Assembly: GCA_028865235.1 (NCBI GenBank) | Contig: CP114561.1 | Span: 3,988,001 to 4,052,000 of the forward strand | Length of the DNA: 64,000 nucleotides | Source: Candidatus Manganitrophus sp. | GTDB taxonomy: Bacteria; Nitrospirota; Nitrospiria; SBBL01; Manganitrophaceae | Direction: 5' to 3' | Shown: in pieces, positions 56,446 through 64,000 of the stretch | How positions within the stretch are numbered: the stretch's first letter is position 1 | Layout of the letters: each line of letters starts with the position of its first letter | Position numbers and translations under genes: made by a program | The notes under the pieces: model-generated | Told to the model about the DNA's origin: nothing | Database searches by the model: none | The model's input: only the letters and a program-made list of their open reading frames with translations

Positions 56446-56822
56446 CCTCGCCGTTTTCCGATCCGAAATGTTCAAGTAGTCATTCCTTAAAACAAAACAC
56501 CTCCCTTACAGCAATCTGAATCAAAACCTGCCAATCCGTTCCGATCGTCCTATCCGCGAAGTCTTACAATGTCACAAGGATGTGATTTGTCGGATGCCGT
56601 TTTTTGTTAGACGACAGTGAATGAGCTTACATATTTGGGATATTACCGCTGAGGGGGACAAAAGTGGAATAGTAGAAGAGTATGTTTACACAAAGGATTT
56701 TAGAGGCGAATCCGTTCAAGGTAGAGGCATACGACTTGCAATTTAACTGCTCTTAAATCCCACAACCCTGTGGGATGTGATTCTAAGTCGGTATGTTCGT
56801 AAAGTGAGGGGCCGTTCAATCG
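56446..56822. other. Intergenic region between cheA and MerR-like gene
   Basis: 377 bases without a supported gene. It contains one perfect short palindrome, TCCCACA (56758-56764) and TGTGGGA (56769-56775), 48 bases before the MerR-like start, which could be an operator. No convincing terminator follows cheA. Confidence 0.5.
56758..56775. promoter_or_regulatory. Inverted repeat upstream of MerR-like gene
   Basis: TCCCACA-ACCC-TGTGGGA is a perfect 7-bp dyad 48 bases before the start of the MerR-like gene. MerR proteins bind dyads placed inside the promoter spacer. I cannot identify matching -35 and -10 boxes, so the operator role is a guess. Confidence 0.35.
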
Positions 56823-57110
56823 ATGGAAGATTCCATTCCGAAACAACTCGGACCGAAAGAGATCTGCGGTTTGTTGAACCTTTCGCACCGGCAGCTTGAC
56901 TACTGGGTGTTGATCGGCGTGATCCGGCCCATTCTGGAGCCGCATGGGAAAAAAGTATTCAAGCGATTTACCGACGATGATTTTTATTTTTTGAAAGAGG
57001 TAAAGGCGCTTACGGATGAGGGCTTTCTGGTCAGTAAAGCGGCGCAGAAAGTGAGAGAAAGTTGGTCCAAGCGGATAAGGCAGAATGGCCAAGAAGAGTC
57101 GGCAAAATAA
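56823..57110 (+). CDS. MerR-like helix-turn-helix protein
   Basis: 95 aa. KQLGPKEICGLLNLSHRQLDYWVLIGVIRP is a MerR-type HTH with the wing (GKKVFKRFTDDDFYFLKEV). There is no long dimerisation helix or effector domain, so it is a minimal version, as in MlrA-like or excisionase-like proteins. Its 3' end overlaps an in-frame extension of the CheW gene that follows. It may control the chemosensory genes. Confidence 0.82.
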   Translation: MEDSIPKQLGPKEICGLLNLSHRQLDYWVLIGVIRPILEPHGKKVFKRFTDDDFYFLKEVKALTDEGFLVSKAAQKVRESWSKRIRQNGQEESAK

Positions 57111-57766
57111 GCCCCCTCGGCGTATGTCAAAAGAGCAGCGAGCGTTCCCGGAGGTGAAATGCGCTCCCGAGGCGGGGAAGCGGTTGAAGCCGGAGAGGGT
57201 TTGATCGGTCCGGAATCGGTTGCGACCGAAGCGGAAGCACCTCCCCTTCGTCTCCGATGCCGGTTTCTTCTTTGGAGGAGGCGCTTCCCGATGCGAGTGA
57301 AACGGCGTTGCCGATGGAGGAAGAGACGTCTGATGTCGCCCCTGAGGAGCTGGAGTTGCTCACCTTCAATCTTGAGGATGAAGAATACGCCGTGGATATC
57401 GGGGTGATTCAGGAAATCACGAAATTGACCGAAATTACGCTTATTCCGCGCATTCAATCTTACATCAGAGGCATTATCACTTTGAGAGGCAATGTGATTC
57501 CCGTTTTTGACATGCGCGCGAGATTGGGGCTCGCTCCTTTCGTCAACGAACCGAAAAGCCGATTCATCATCTGCACCACTGAAAACGGAATGGTGGCGAT
57601 GTTGGTGGATCGCGTGAATGATGTTGTCCGGTTGATGAGACGCCATTTGGAACCGACCCCGGCCGGCGTGGCGGCCGTTGACGCCGGTTTTATCAAGAAT
57701 ATCGCAAGACATGAGAGTCGGCTTCTCATTCTTTTGGATATTGAAAAAACATTGCAGATCAATTGA
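57086..57766 (+). CDS. cheW: CheW-like coupling protein, uncertain N-terminus
   Basis: The CheW domain (ELLTFNLEDEEYAVDIGVIQEI, IRGIITLRGNVIPVFDMRARLG, GMVAMLVDRVNDVV) is intact from 57257 (169 aa). An ATG at 57086 in the same frame opens a basic stretch MAKKSRQNKPPRRMSKEQRAF that stops at TGA near 57200. A parallel frame reads GLIGPESVATEAEAP, so two compensating single-base errors would give one protein of ~226 aa with a charged head. CheW links receptors to CheA. The MerR-like stop overlaps the upstream start. Confidence 0.82.
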
Positions 57767-57800
57767 TAGAAAGAAAGAGGATGCGGGATAAGGAGCCATC

Positions 57801-59903
57801 ATGCAAGAGATGAATCAAACGGAACCCAAGCGGGGATTGAAATTCAAATTTTTACTGGTCATCGGCTTGCTGTTGGGAACAATGGGCTTTCTCATCGGCC
57901 TGACCTTGCTCATCGGGCTAAAGAACTCCTTTGAAGGTCAGCTTCAAAATAGAGGATTGGCCCTGGCGAACGGTATCGCGAAGTTCGGCGCGCTTGCGGT
58001 GTCTGTCGAAGACCGGGCCGCGCTGGAGCAGATGATTCTCGGCCCCTCCCATGAATTGGATGTCGCATATATCGCCGTTTTGAACCACGAAGGAAAGGTC
58101 ATCATTCATTCTGATGAGAGGGAAAACGGAAAGACCTTGAAGGATCCACTCACCGTCCAAGCGTCGAGGACGTTAGAACCGACGGTCTACCGTTATCAAA
58201 ATGCGTCAGGGCGTTATTTCGATGTCGTTGTGCCGGTTCACTTGGGAGCTATGCAATCGCATGACGGTAAGAAGGTGGGGGTCATCCGCGTGGGCCTTTC
58301 CCTGACTGGGATCGAGTCGGAAATGAAGAGGCTCTTTCTGGTTACCCTTTCCATCCTCGGCGCGTTGGTCGGGATTGGAATGTTCGTCTCGTTGGTGTTC
58401 ACGCGCATCATCATCGCTCCCCTTGAACAGATGGCGGGGCTGGCCGTAAAGATTGCCGGTGGAGATTTCAGGCAACCGGTCGAGGTAAAGACGCAAGATG
58501 AGGTGGGCGTCCTCGCCAACGCGTTGGGACAGATGTCGGACGGGCTGAAGGGAATGATTAAAAGAATTCAAGATACGTCTCAACAGGTCACGGCGGTCGC
58601 CGACAAGGTCATGATCAATGCACGCAGAATCAACGAAGGGGCCACCCATCAGGCGAAAGCGGCGGAGAAAACCTCGTCGTCGATTGAGGAGATGAATGCG
58701 TCGGTCAAAAGTATCTCGGAGAACATCGACGGGCTTTCCACCTCCGCGGAGGCGACCTCTTCGTCGCTCATCGAAATGAGCGCGGCCATCAGCCAGGTGG
58801 CGACGAGCACCGTGACCCTTTCCTCATCGGTCGAAGACACCGCCTCCTCTCTGATTCAAATGTCGAGTTCCATTAAGCAGGTGGTCGAGCATATCGACGC
58901 GCTCTCGATGAATACGGTGGAGACGACCGCCTCGATCAATGAAGTCAATGCATCGATCCGGGAAGTGGAGAAAAACGCGAAAGAGTCGGCCGTGATGACG
59001 GAGAAAGTAAGTCAGGATGCGACCGACTTGGGGATGGATGCAATTGAGAAAACAATCGAGGGGATGGAAAAGATCAAACGAACGGTCGAAAAATCGGCCA
59101 ACGTCATCAATAAACTGGATGAACGGACGGAGCATATCGGGAAGATCCTCACCGTCATCGACGAAGTGACCCGGCAGACCAATTTGCTCGCATTAAACGC
59201 CGCCATTCTGGCCGCGCAGGCCGGTGAGCAAGGGAAAGGGTTTACGGTCGTCGCGGATGAGATTAAGAATTTGGCCGATCGGACGGCCTCTTCCACGAAA
59301 GAGATCGCGCAGCTGATTCGGGATGTGCAATCCGAGGCGAAAGATGCGGTGGTTTCGATCAACGAAGGGTCCCAAAGCGTCGAAGAAGGGGTCCGCCTTT
59401 CCGTCAATGCGCGTGAATCGTTGAACAAGATTCTGGATGTCTCAAAGCGATCATCGAACATGTCGCGCCAAATTGAAAAGGCGACCTATGAACAGGTCCA
59501 AGCGATCAACCAGGTCAGTCAGGCGATGGAAAAGATGAACACAATGGTGCAACAGATCAACCGGGCCATGCAGGAGCAGGGGAAAGGAATCGAGCATATC
59601 ACCGAGGCCTCGGAGAAGATGCGGTCGATTACACGCCAGGTAAAGATCTCGACGGAAGAGCAGGCGAACGGAAGCAAACAGATCAGTGATGCGGTCGAGG
59701 ATGTGACCATACGGATTCAGCAGATCGGCCGGGGAATGAGCGAGCATAAAAAAGGGAGTGAAGTGATCGTCAAATCGATTTTAGAGATACACCAGATTAC
59801 ACAGGTCAGTATGCAGATGGCGCAACAGATGAATGATGCGGTCGAAAGCCTCATCACACAAGCGAGCATCTTAAAGGAAGAGATCAACCGATATAAAGTG
59901 TGA
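57801..59903 (+). CDS. Methyl-accepting chemotaxis protein 1
   Basis: 700 aa, unbroken. Two transmembrane helices (~18-41 and ~178-202) flank a ~135-residue periplasmic domain of dCache/sCache-like character (VAYIAVLNHEGKVIIHSDERENGKTL). HAMP follows, then a long coiled-coil signalling domain with the hairpin TRQTNLLALNAAILAAQAGE. The ligand is unknown. GTGTGA at its end overlaps the next CheW gene by four bases. Confidence 0.92.
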   Translation: MQEMNQTEPKRGLKFKFLLVIGLLLGTMGFLIGLTLLIGLKNSFEGQLQNRGLALANGIAKFGALAVSVEDRAALEQMILGPSHELDVAYIAVLNHEGKVIIHSDERENGKTLKDPLTVQASRTLEPTVYRYQNASGRYFDVVVPVHLGAMQSHDGKKVGVIRVGLSLTGIESEMKRLFLVTLSILGALVGIGMFVSLVFTRIIIAPLEQMAGLAVKIAGGDFRQPVEVKTQDEVGVLANALGQMSDGLKGMIKRIQDTSQQVTAVADKVMINARRINEGATHQAKAAEKTSSSIEEMNASVKSISENIDGLSTSAEATSSSLIEMSAAISQVATSTVTLSSSVEDTASSLIQMSSSIKQVVEHIDALSMNTVETTASINEVNASIREVEKNAKESAVMTEKVSQDATDLGMDAIEKTIEGMEKIKRTVEKSANVINKLDERTEHIGKILTVIDEVTRQTNLLALNAAILAAQAGEQGKGFTVVADEIKNLADRTASSTKEIAQLIRDVQSEAKDAVVSINEGSQSVEEGVRLSVNARESLNKILDVSKRSSNMSRQIEKATYEQVQAINQVSQAMEKMNTMVQQINRAMQEQGKGIEHITEASEKMRSITRQVKISTEEQANGSKQISDAVEDVTIRIQQIGRGMSEHKKGSEVIVKSILEIHQITQVSMQMAQQMNDAVESLITQASILKEEINRYKV

Positions 59904-60448
59904 CGACTGACATGCCGCTGTTCAAAGAAACGAAAAAAGAAGAAAAGGTCAAGGCGGAAAAGAGAATCGTCCGCTTCAACGCTTCAGGAATCGAATACGC
60001 GGTCTCCATCGAGCGAATCAAGGAGATTATTTATGCGAAGGCGGTCCATCCTCTGCCGGGGGCGATGGAAGGAATCGAAGGGGTCATCAACCTCAGGGGA
60101 GCCGTTGTTCCTGTCATTGACAGCCGGAAAAAATTCAAGGCGGCGGTTCCACCGGGTGTGCCGGAGCATATCCTGATTGTCGAAGTGCGTCAACAGAAGA
60201 TCGGATTGATTGTCGATTGCGTGAATGAGGTGATGGCGGTGCGCGAGGATCAAATCCAAAAAACAGAATCGTTCATGGATCAAAACGCAGCGTATGTAGA
60301 GGGAATTTACAGGGTGGGTGAGCGCTTGATCGTTCTGCTGGACCTAGAGCAATTATGGACCGCGGCCGAAACATCCGAGCTAGAGACGCTCAGCCAAACG
60401 ACATTGAATGGAGCGGATCTCTCTCCTCAAAATAAGAGGAAGCAATGA
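59900..60448 (+). CDS. CheW-like coupling protein 2
   Basis: 182 aa. RIVRFNASGIEYAVSIERIKEII, GVINLRGAVVPVIDSRKKF, KIGLIVDCVNEVMAV and GVGERLIVLLDLEQL-like segments are typical of CheW. The N-terminal 20 residues are Lys/Glu-rich. It overlaps both the receptor gene before it and the receptor gene after it by four bases, so each receptor has its own adjacent coupler. Confidence 0.92.
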   Translation: MTTDMPLFKETKKEEKVKAEKRIVRFNASGIEYAVSIERIKEIIYAKAVHPLPGAMEGIEGVINLRGAVVPVIDSRKKFKAAVPPGVPEHILIVEVRQQKIGLIVDCVNEVMAVREDQIQKTESFMDQNAAYVEGIYRVGERLIVLLDLEQLWTAAETSELETLSQTTLNGADLSPQNKRKQ

Positions 60449-62666
60449 AACAACTCAAAACCTACCTGGCGAATCACCTCGAATTGAAGATCCTTGCGAT
60501 CATCCTGACGTTTCTCGTGTGCGGATTCGGGATTCTCTATTACCTCCTTTCGGAGAGGATCGAAAAGTATTCGATCTCTCAAACACGTCAGAAATCAGAA
60601 ATGCTCGCCTCCTCGATTCATCGGACATTGGATCGAAGCATGGTCAACTTTCGGGCCGATATCGCGCGCCATATCATTGAAGATTTGAAAGACATACCGG
60701 GGATGGTTCGCATTCAAATCATCCGGGGAAAGACGGGAAACGGAACGGAAGAGGCGTTTCAGGATTTTATCACCCTGAACGATGTCAAAACCCGCGCTCC
60801 GGGCGGATTGAGGCCGGAATGGGTCGGCAATCACCGGGAGAAGCAGCATAATGTGGCCGACGGGGTCGATATCCCGGAGTTCAAAACCGCCTTTCAGGAA
60901 TATGTTCAAGATCCGATGCAGCCGGACACCTATTATTTTGAAAAGATCGCCGATCAAAATGTCATGACCTATCTGAAGCCGCTTCCGAACTTTGACCGCT
61001 GCTTCCTTTGCCATAATTCCGACCACAAGCTGCGGGGGGTGCTGATGATCTCCACCTCGATCGAAGGGATGCACGCCGATATTCAGGATCAAAAGCGAAA
61101 TCTCTTCCTTCTTTCGACGGCGACCCTCCTGATCACCGGATTTACTCTGAAATTCTCGATGAGCCGACTGGCGATGAAACCGCTCATCAAAGTGTCGGAG
61201 CGGATTCAAGACATCGCCGGCGGAGAGGGAGATCTCTCCAAGCGGCTGGAGGTGAAGAGCAGCGATGAAATCGGAAGGTTGGCGGGCGGATTCAATCTCT
61301 TCGCCGAAAAGATGTCCAATTTGATCGCGCAAATCCTGACGGCGGCGAAGAATGTCTCCTCCACCTCGAGCGGGGTCATGGAAGGGAGCCGCGAGATCAT
61401 GCAGGGGGCGGAAATTCAGATCAATGCGACCGAGGCGACCTCCGTCTCCATCGAGCAGATGAACAGCAGCATCCGCAGCGTGGCCGAAACCAGCGAAAGC
61501 CTCGCCGGTGCATCGAAGGAAAGCGCCGGCGCGATCCAACAAATGACGTTCGCGATGGATGAGATTGCGAAAAACATGACGATCCTGAACACCTCGGTCG
61601 AAGACGCCTCCTCCTCGATCCTTTGGATGTCGTCCTCGGTGAAGAAGATCGATGAAAATGTGGAAACGCTTCTCGGAGAGGCGGAGGTCACCTCTTCCGC
61701 AATGATCCAGATGGATCAATCGCTCAACCAAATGCGCGAAAATGTGGTTCAGACCGTTGATCTTTCACGCGAGGTCAGCGTCAATGCAGACGCCGGAAAG
61801 AGAACGGTTGAAATGACGATGGACGGGATGACGCGGATCAAGGAATATTCGACCGAGGTCGGCCGGGTCATCCGCAATCTCCAAAAGCAGACGGAGAACA
61901 TCGGCCGATTCTTGAATGTCATTGATGAAGTGGCCGAACAGACGAATCTGCTGGCGCTGAATGCCGCCATTATCGCCGCCCAGGCGGGGAGCATGGAAAA
62001 GGCTTCAGCGTGGTGGCGAATGAGATTAAGGAGTTGGCGGATCGAACCGCCGCATCGACACACGAAATCCATGAAATTATCAAGGCGCTCCAGTCCGAGG
62101 GAAAGATGGCGGTGGAGGCGATCGATGTCGGGAACGCCCGCGTCGAGGAGGGGGTGGTCCTCTCGAATTCGGCTCACGACGCCCTCGGAAAAATCGTGGA
62201 AAGCATCAGCCATTCGACCCAGAAGATCACCTTCGTGGCGAATACGATGGAAGAACAATCGAAGAGCGTGAAGCGGGTCACCACCTCGATGGAGCGGGTC
62301 AACCAAATGGTGCACCAAATCGCCAAAGCGACCAATGAGCAAAGCAAAGGCTCTGAACAGATCATCGAGGCCACTCACCGGATGAAATCGATCACGCAGG
62401 GGCTTCAGTCCGTTTTATTGTCTCACTCAAAAGGAATGAAGAAGGTCACCGAGACGGTCGAGGAGGTCTCCCGCCTGGCCCAAGAGATCGCCAATGCGAC
62501 GTCGGACCAGAAGGTTCAGAGCGAAGAGATTATGCACGCCATCGATCAGATCAAGAAGGTGACCCACGAAAACGTCGACACCGTCGGAAAGGTCGGTTTT
62601 TCCGTCGAGGAACTGATGCGCCAATCCAAGCAACTGGAAGCGGAAATATCGAGATTTAAGCTGTAA
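60445..62666 (+). CDS. Haem-c-containing methyl-accepting chemotaxis protein 2, frameshift
   Basis: About 740 aa. TM1 (~16-36) and TM2 (~219-237) enclose a ~180-residue periplasmic domain. Its end has C186-FL-C189-H190, a c-type haem attachment motif, so the receptor probably binds haem outside the membrane and senses redox, oxygen, NO or CO, as described for DcrA of Desulfovibrio. HAMP (SERIQDIAGGEGDLSKRLEV) and the signalling hairpin AEQTNLLALNAAIIAAQAG follow. A missing base near 61990 (GGGGAGCATGGAAAAGG) breaks the frame at the hairpin, and the rest is intact to EAEISRFKL. Confidence 0.9.
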
Positions 62667-62687
62667 TCGGAAGGGAAGGAGCGGGGA

Positions 62688-63809
62688 ATGATTGTACAAT
62701 GCCCAAAGTGTCAAACGGAACTCGCGCTCGACATGAAACATCTCGACGAGGATACCGCCCTGGTTTGTAGGGGATGCCGGTCCATTTTAAAAACAAAAAT
62801 CGTCGTCGAAATCCTGGTGGAAAAAGGGGCGCACGCGTTCAAGAGCCCCTCCCCGCAAAATGAGGGGACGGCAGCCCCGGAACGATCGAAGCCGGCGGCG
62901 ACCCCGGCGCGGTCGGTAGAACCGCTCCAAGAAGATCCTCTCCCCGCCGCCATCGATCCTCAGAAGGTGCTTGTTGCGATCGACGGTGAGGGGACCAAAG
63001 AGATGATCAAGGAGCTCCTTTCCGGGGCCAGTTTCAAAGTGGTCGAAGCCAACTCGGGAAAGGAAATCCTTCCTCTTCTAAACCGGCAACGCCCTGCGAT
63101 CGCGCTGATCGATGTCGGTCTTCCCGATGGGTTGGGGAGCGAATTCTGCAATATGATCAAAAAAGACGACCGCCTCAAGGAGACGATTGTCATCCTGATG
63201 GCCTCCATCTATGAGAAGAACAATAAATATCGGAGACAACCGAGCTCCCTTTTCGGCGCCGACGATTATATCGAACGCCATCATGTCGAGAAGGATCTTC
63301 TCGTCAGAATCCGGAAACATTTGAATCGGAAGCAGAACGGCGATTCCCCCGTCCCGCCCCCTGCGGCCGAAACCTCCAGGGATCCCGTCCTGAGAGAGAC
63401 GTCGATGCCCTCTTTGGAGGAAACGGCACGGACCCAGCCCTCCGAAATGGGGTCGATTTCGCCGGAAATCGATCAGGGAAAGACCCTTGGCGTCGAGCAG
63501 CCAGCCGGTATTACCTTGGATGAGAGTGGTCCCCCCCCGGCCCTTGAGCCGCCGACCGAAAAAACGCCGGAGCCGAAGGAGCACGAGGACGCCAAGCGGC
63601 TGGCGCGAATCATCGTCTCCGACATCGTTCTTTACAATAAAAAGAAGGTCGAAGACGGGATACGCTCCGGTCGGTTTTATGAACTGCTGAAAGAGGAAAT
63701 CGAAGAGGGAAGAAAACACTACGATTCCAGGGTCGCTCCGGAAGTCCAAAAGGTGCGGGATTTTTATAAAGAGGCCTTCGAAGATTTTATCAGGAAGAAA
63801 AAGGGCTGA
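62688..63809 (+). CDS. Zinc-ribbon / receiver-domain protein
   Basis: 373 aa. Residues 1-40 form an MJ0042-type zinc ribbon (VQCPKCQTEL...LVCRGCRSIL). After a Pro-rich linker comes a receiver domain (KVLVAIDGEGTKEMIKELL, IALIDVGLPDGLGSEF), in which the usual DD pair is reduced to a single D after V-A-I. A second Pro/Glu linker leads to a ~75-residue helical end (ARIIVSDIVLYNKKKVEDGI). This C-terminal segment also occurs in other delta-proteobacterial and Nitrospirota signalling proteins. The overall layout recalls FrzS-like adaptors. Confidence 0.8.
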   Translation: MIVQCPKCQTELALDMKHLDEDTALVCRGCRSILKTKIVVEILVEKGAHAFKSPSPQNEGTAAPERSKPAATPARSVEPLQEDPLPAAIDPQKVLVAIDGEGTKEMIKELLSGASFKVVEANSGKEILPLLNRQRPAIALIDVGLPDGLGSEFCNMIKKDDRLKETIVILMASIYEKNNKYRRQPSSLFGADDYIERHHVEKDLLVRIRKHLNRKQNGDSPVPPPAAETSRDPVLRETSMPSLEETARTQPSEMGSISPEIDQGKTLGVEQPAGITLDESGPPPALEPPTEKTPEPKEHEDAKRLARIIVSDIVLYNKKKVEDGIRSGRFYELLKEEIEEGRKHYDSRVAPEVQKVRDFYKEAFEDFIRKKKG

Positions 63810-63848
63810 TCGCCCGTTGGGCGGTTGATCGATTCTTTTCGGGGATCC

Positions 63849-64000
63849 ATGCGATCTGTTCAAGAAGATATTGCGAAACGTTTGACGAGTCCGGATGTGG
63901 AGGTGAGACTCTCCGCATTGAATGCATTGGCCGGTCTTCCCGATGCCTCGGTCATCGACCCCGCCATCACCGCGTTGGGCGATTCCGATTGGAGGGTTCG
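63849..64000 (+). CDS. HEAT-repeat protein, 3' partial
   Basis: The first 50 codons run off the window's end. MRSVQEDIAKRLTSPDVEVRLSALNALAGLPD and IDPAITALGDSDWRV are HEAT/PBS-lyase repeats. It continues the chemosensory cluster and parallels the HEAT-repeat gene at 33942. No RBS stands out. Confidence 0.75.
   Translation, partial: MRSVQEDIAKRLTSPDVEVRLSALNALAGLPDASVIDPAITALGDSDWRV

Overview
The window is 64 kb of a GC-rich bacterial chromosome, gene-dense and with no tRNA, rRNA, CRISPR array, insertion sequence or prophage that I can recognise. The best organism guess is an autotrophic Nitrospirota-like bacterium. The basis is an ATP-citrate lyase pair (aclB, aclA) next to aconitase, a soluble fumarate-reductase-like flavoprotein with two iron-sulfur partners, and succinyl-CoA synthetase. 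Together these form a block of the reductive TCA cycle. Haem-c proteins, SUMF1-fold proteins and a large chemosensory cluster fit that guess. The taxonomic assignment is inference.

Layout. 1-5.1 kb: the end of a seven-bladed beta-propeller protein, an EamA transporter, a GT2 glycosyltransferase, a molybdopterin-fold protein with an extreme His/Asp tail, and a KGG-repeat stress protein. 5.1-16 kb: the carbon-fixation cluster aclB-aclA-acn-FeS-FeS-flavoprotein-sucC-sucD, all on the + strand behind one clear sigma-70-type promoter. 16-18.4 kb: remnants of endonuclease V and of an unidentified AT-rich gene, then a FemAB/GNAT-like acyltransferase and a proline-dehydrogenase-like protein. 18.5-33.9 kb, minus strand: SDR, aldo/keto reductase, small unknown genes, cysteine synthase, a Tat-exported molybdoenzyme, a nucleotidyltransferase pair, mtnA, an OmpA-like lipoprotein, and UbiC-, UbiA- and UbiD-like quinone genes interleaved with SUMF1-fold proteins. 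There are four SUMF1 genes in about 9 kb. One is fused to a di-haem c segment and is the only one that keeps the CX4C pair of formylglycine-generating enzyme.

33.9-41.2 kb, plus strand: HEAT-repeat protein, HD-GYP protein, recJ, and a spoT/relA-type bifunctional enzyme. 41.2-44.5 kb, minus strand: glycogen-debranching enzyme and a GT4 glycosyltransferase. 44.8-52.7 kb, plus strand: nadE behind a promoter and an attenuator-like hairpin, glnA with terminator, ribBA-ribH-nusB, a free-standing M17 N-terminal domain, purB and purS. 52.8-64 kb, plus strand: a chemosensory cluster (DUF4388 protein, CheY, CheA, MerR-like HTH, CheW, MCP, CheW, haem-c MCP, zinc-ribbon receiver protein, HEAT-repeat protein).

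Data quality matters for any use of this window. About 23 genes carry one or more frameshifts, mostly in homopolymers, and aconitase also carries an in-frame TAA. Adjacent long genes (cheA, the first MCP, ubiD, the debranching enzyme) are intact, so consensus error is more likely than gene decay. In several conserved housekeeping genes (acn, sucC/sucD, mtnA, glnA, purB) an internal block has a more CGC- and GC-rich codon style than its flanks, and in some cases the edges coincide with frameshifts. This looks like a mosaic consensus with DNA from another organism. I list such genes as one full-length CDS each and state where the reading frame breaks.
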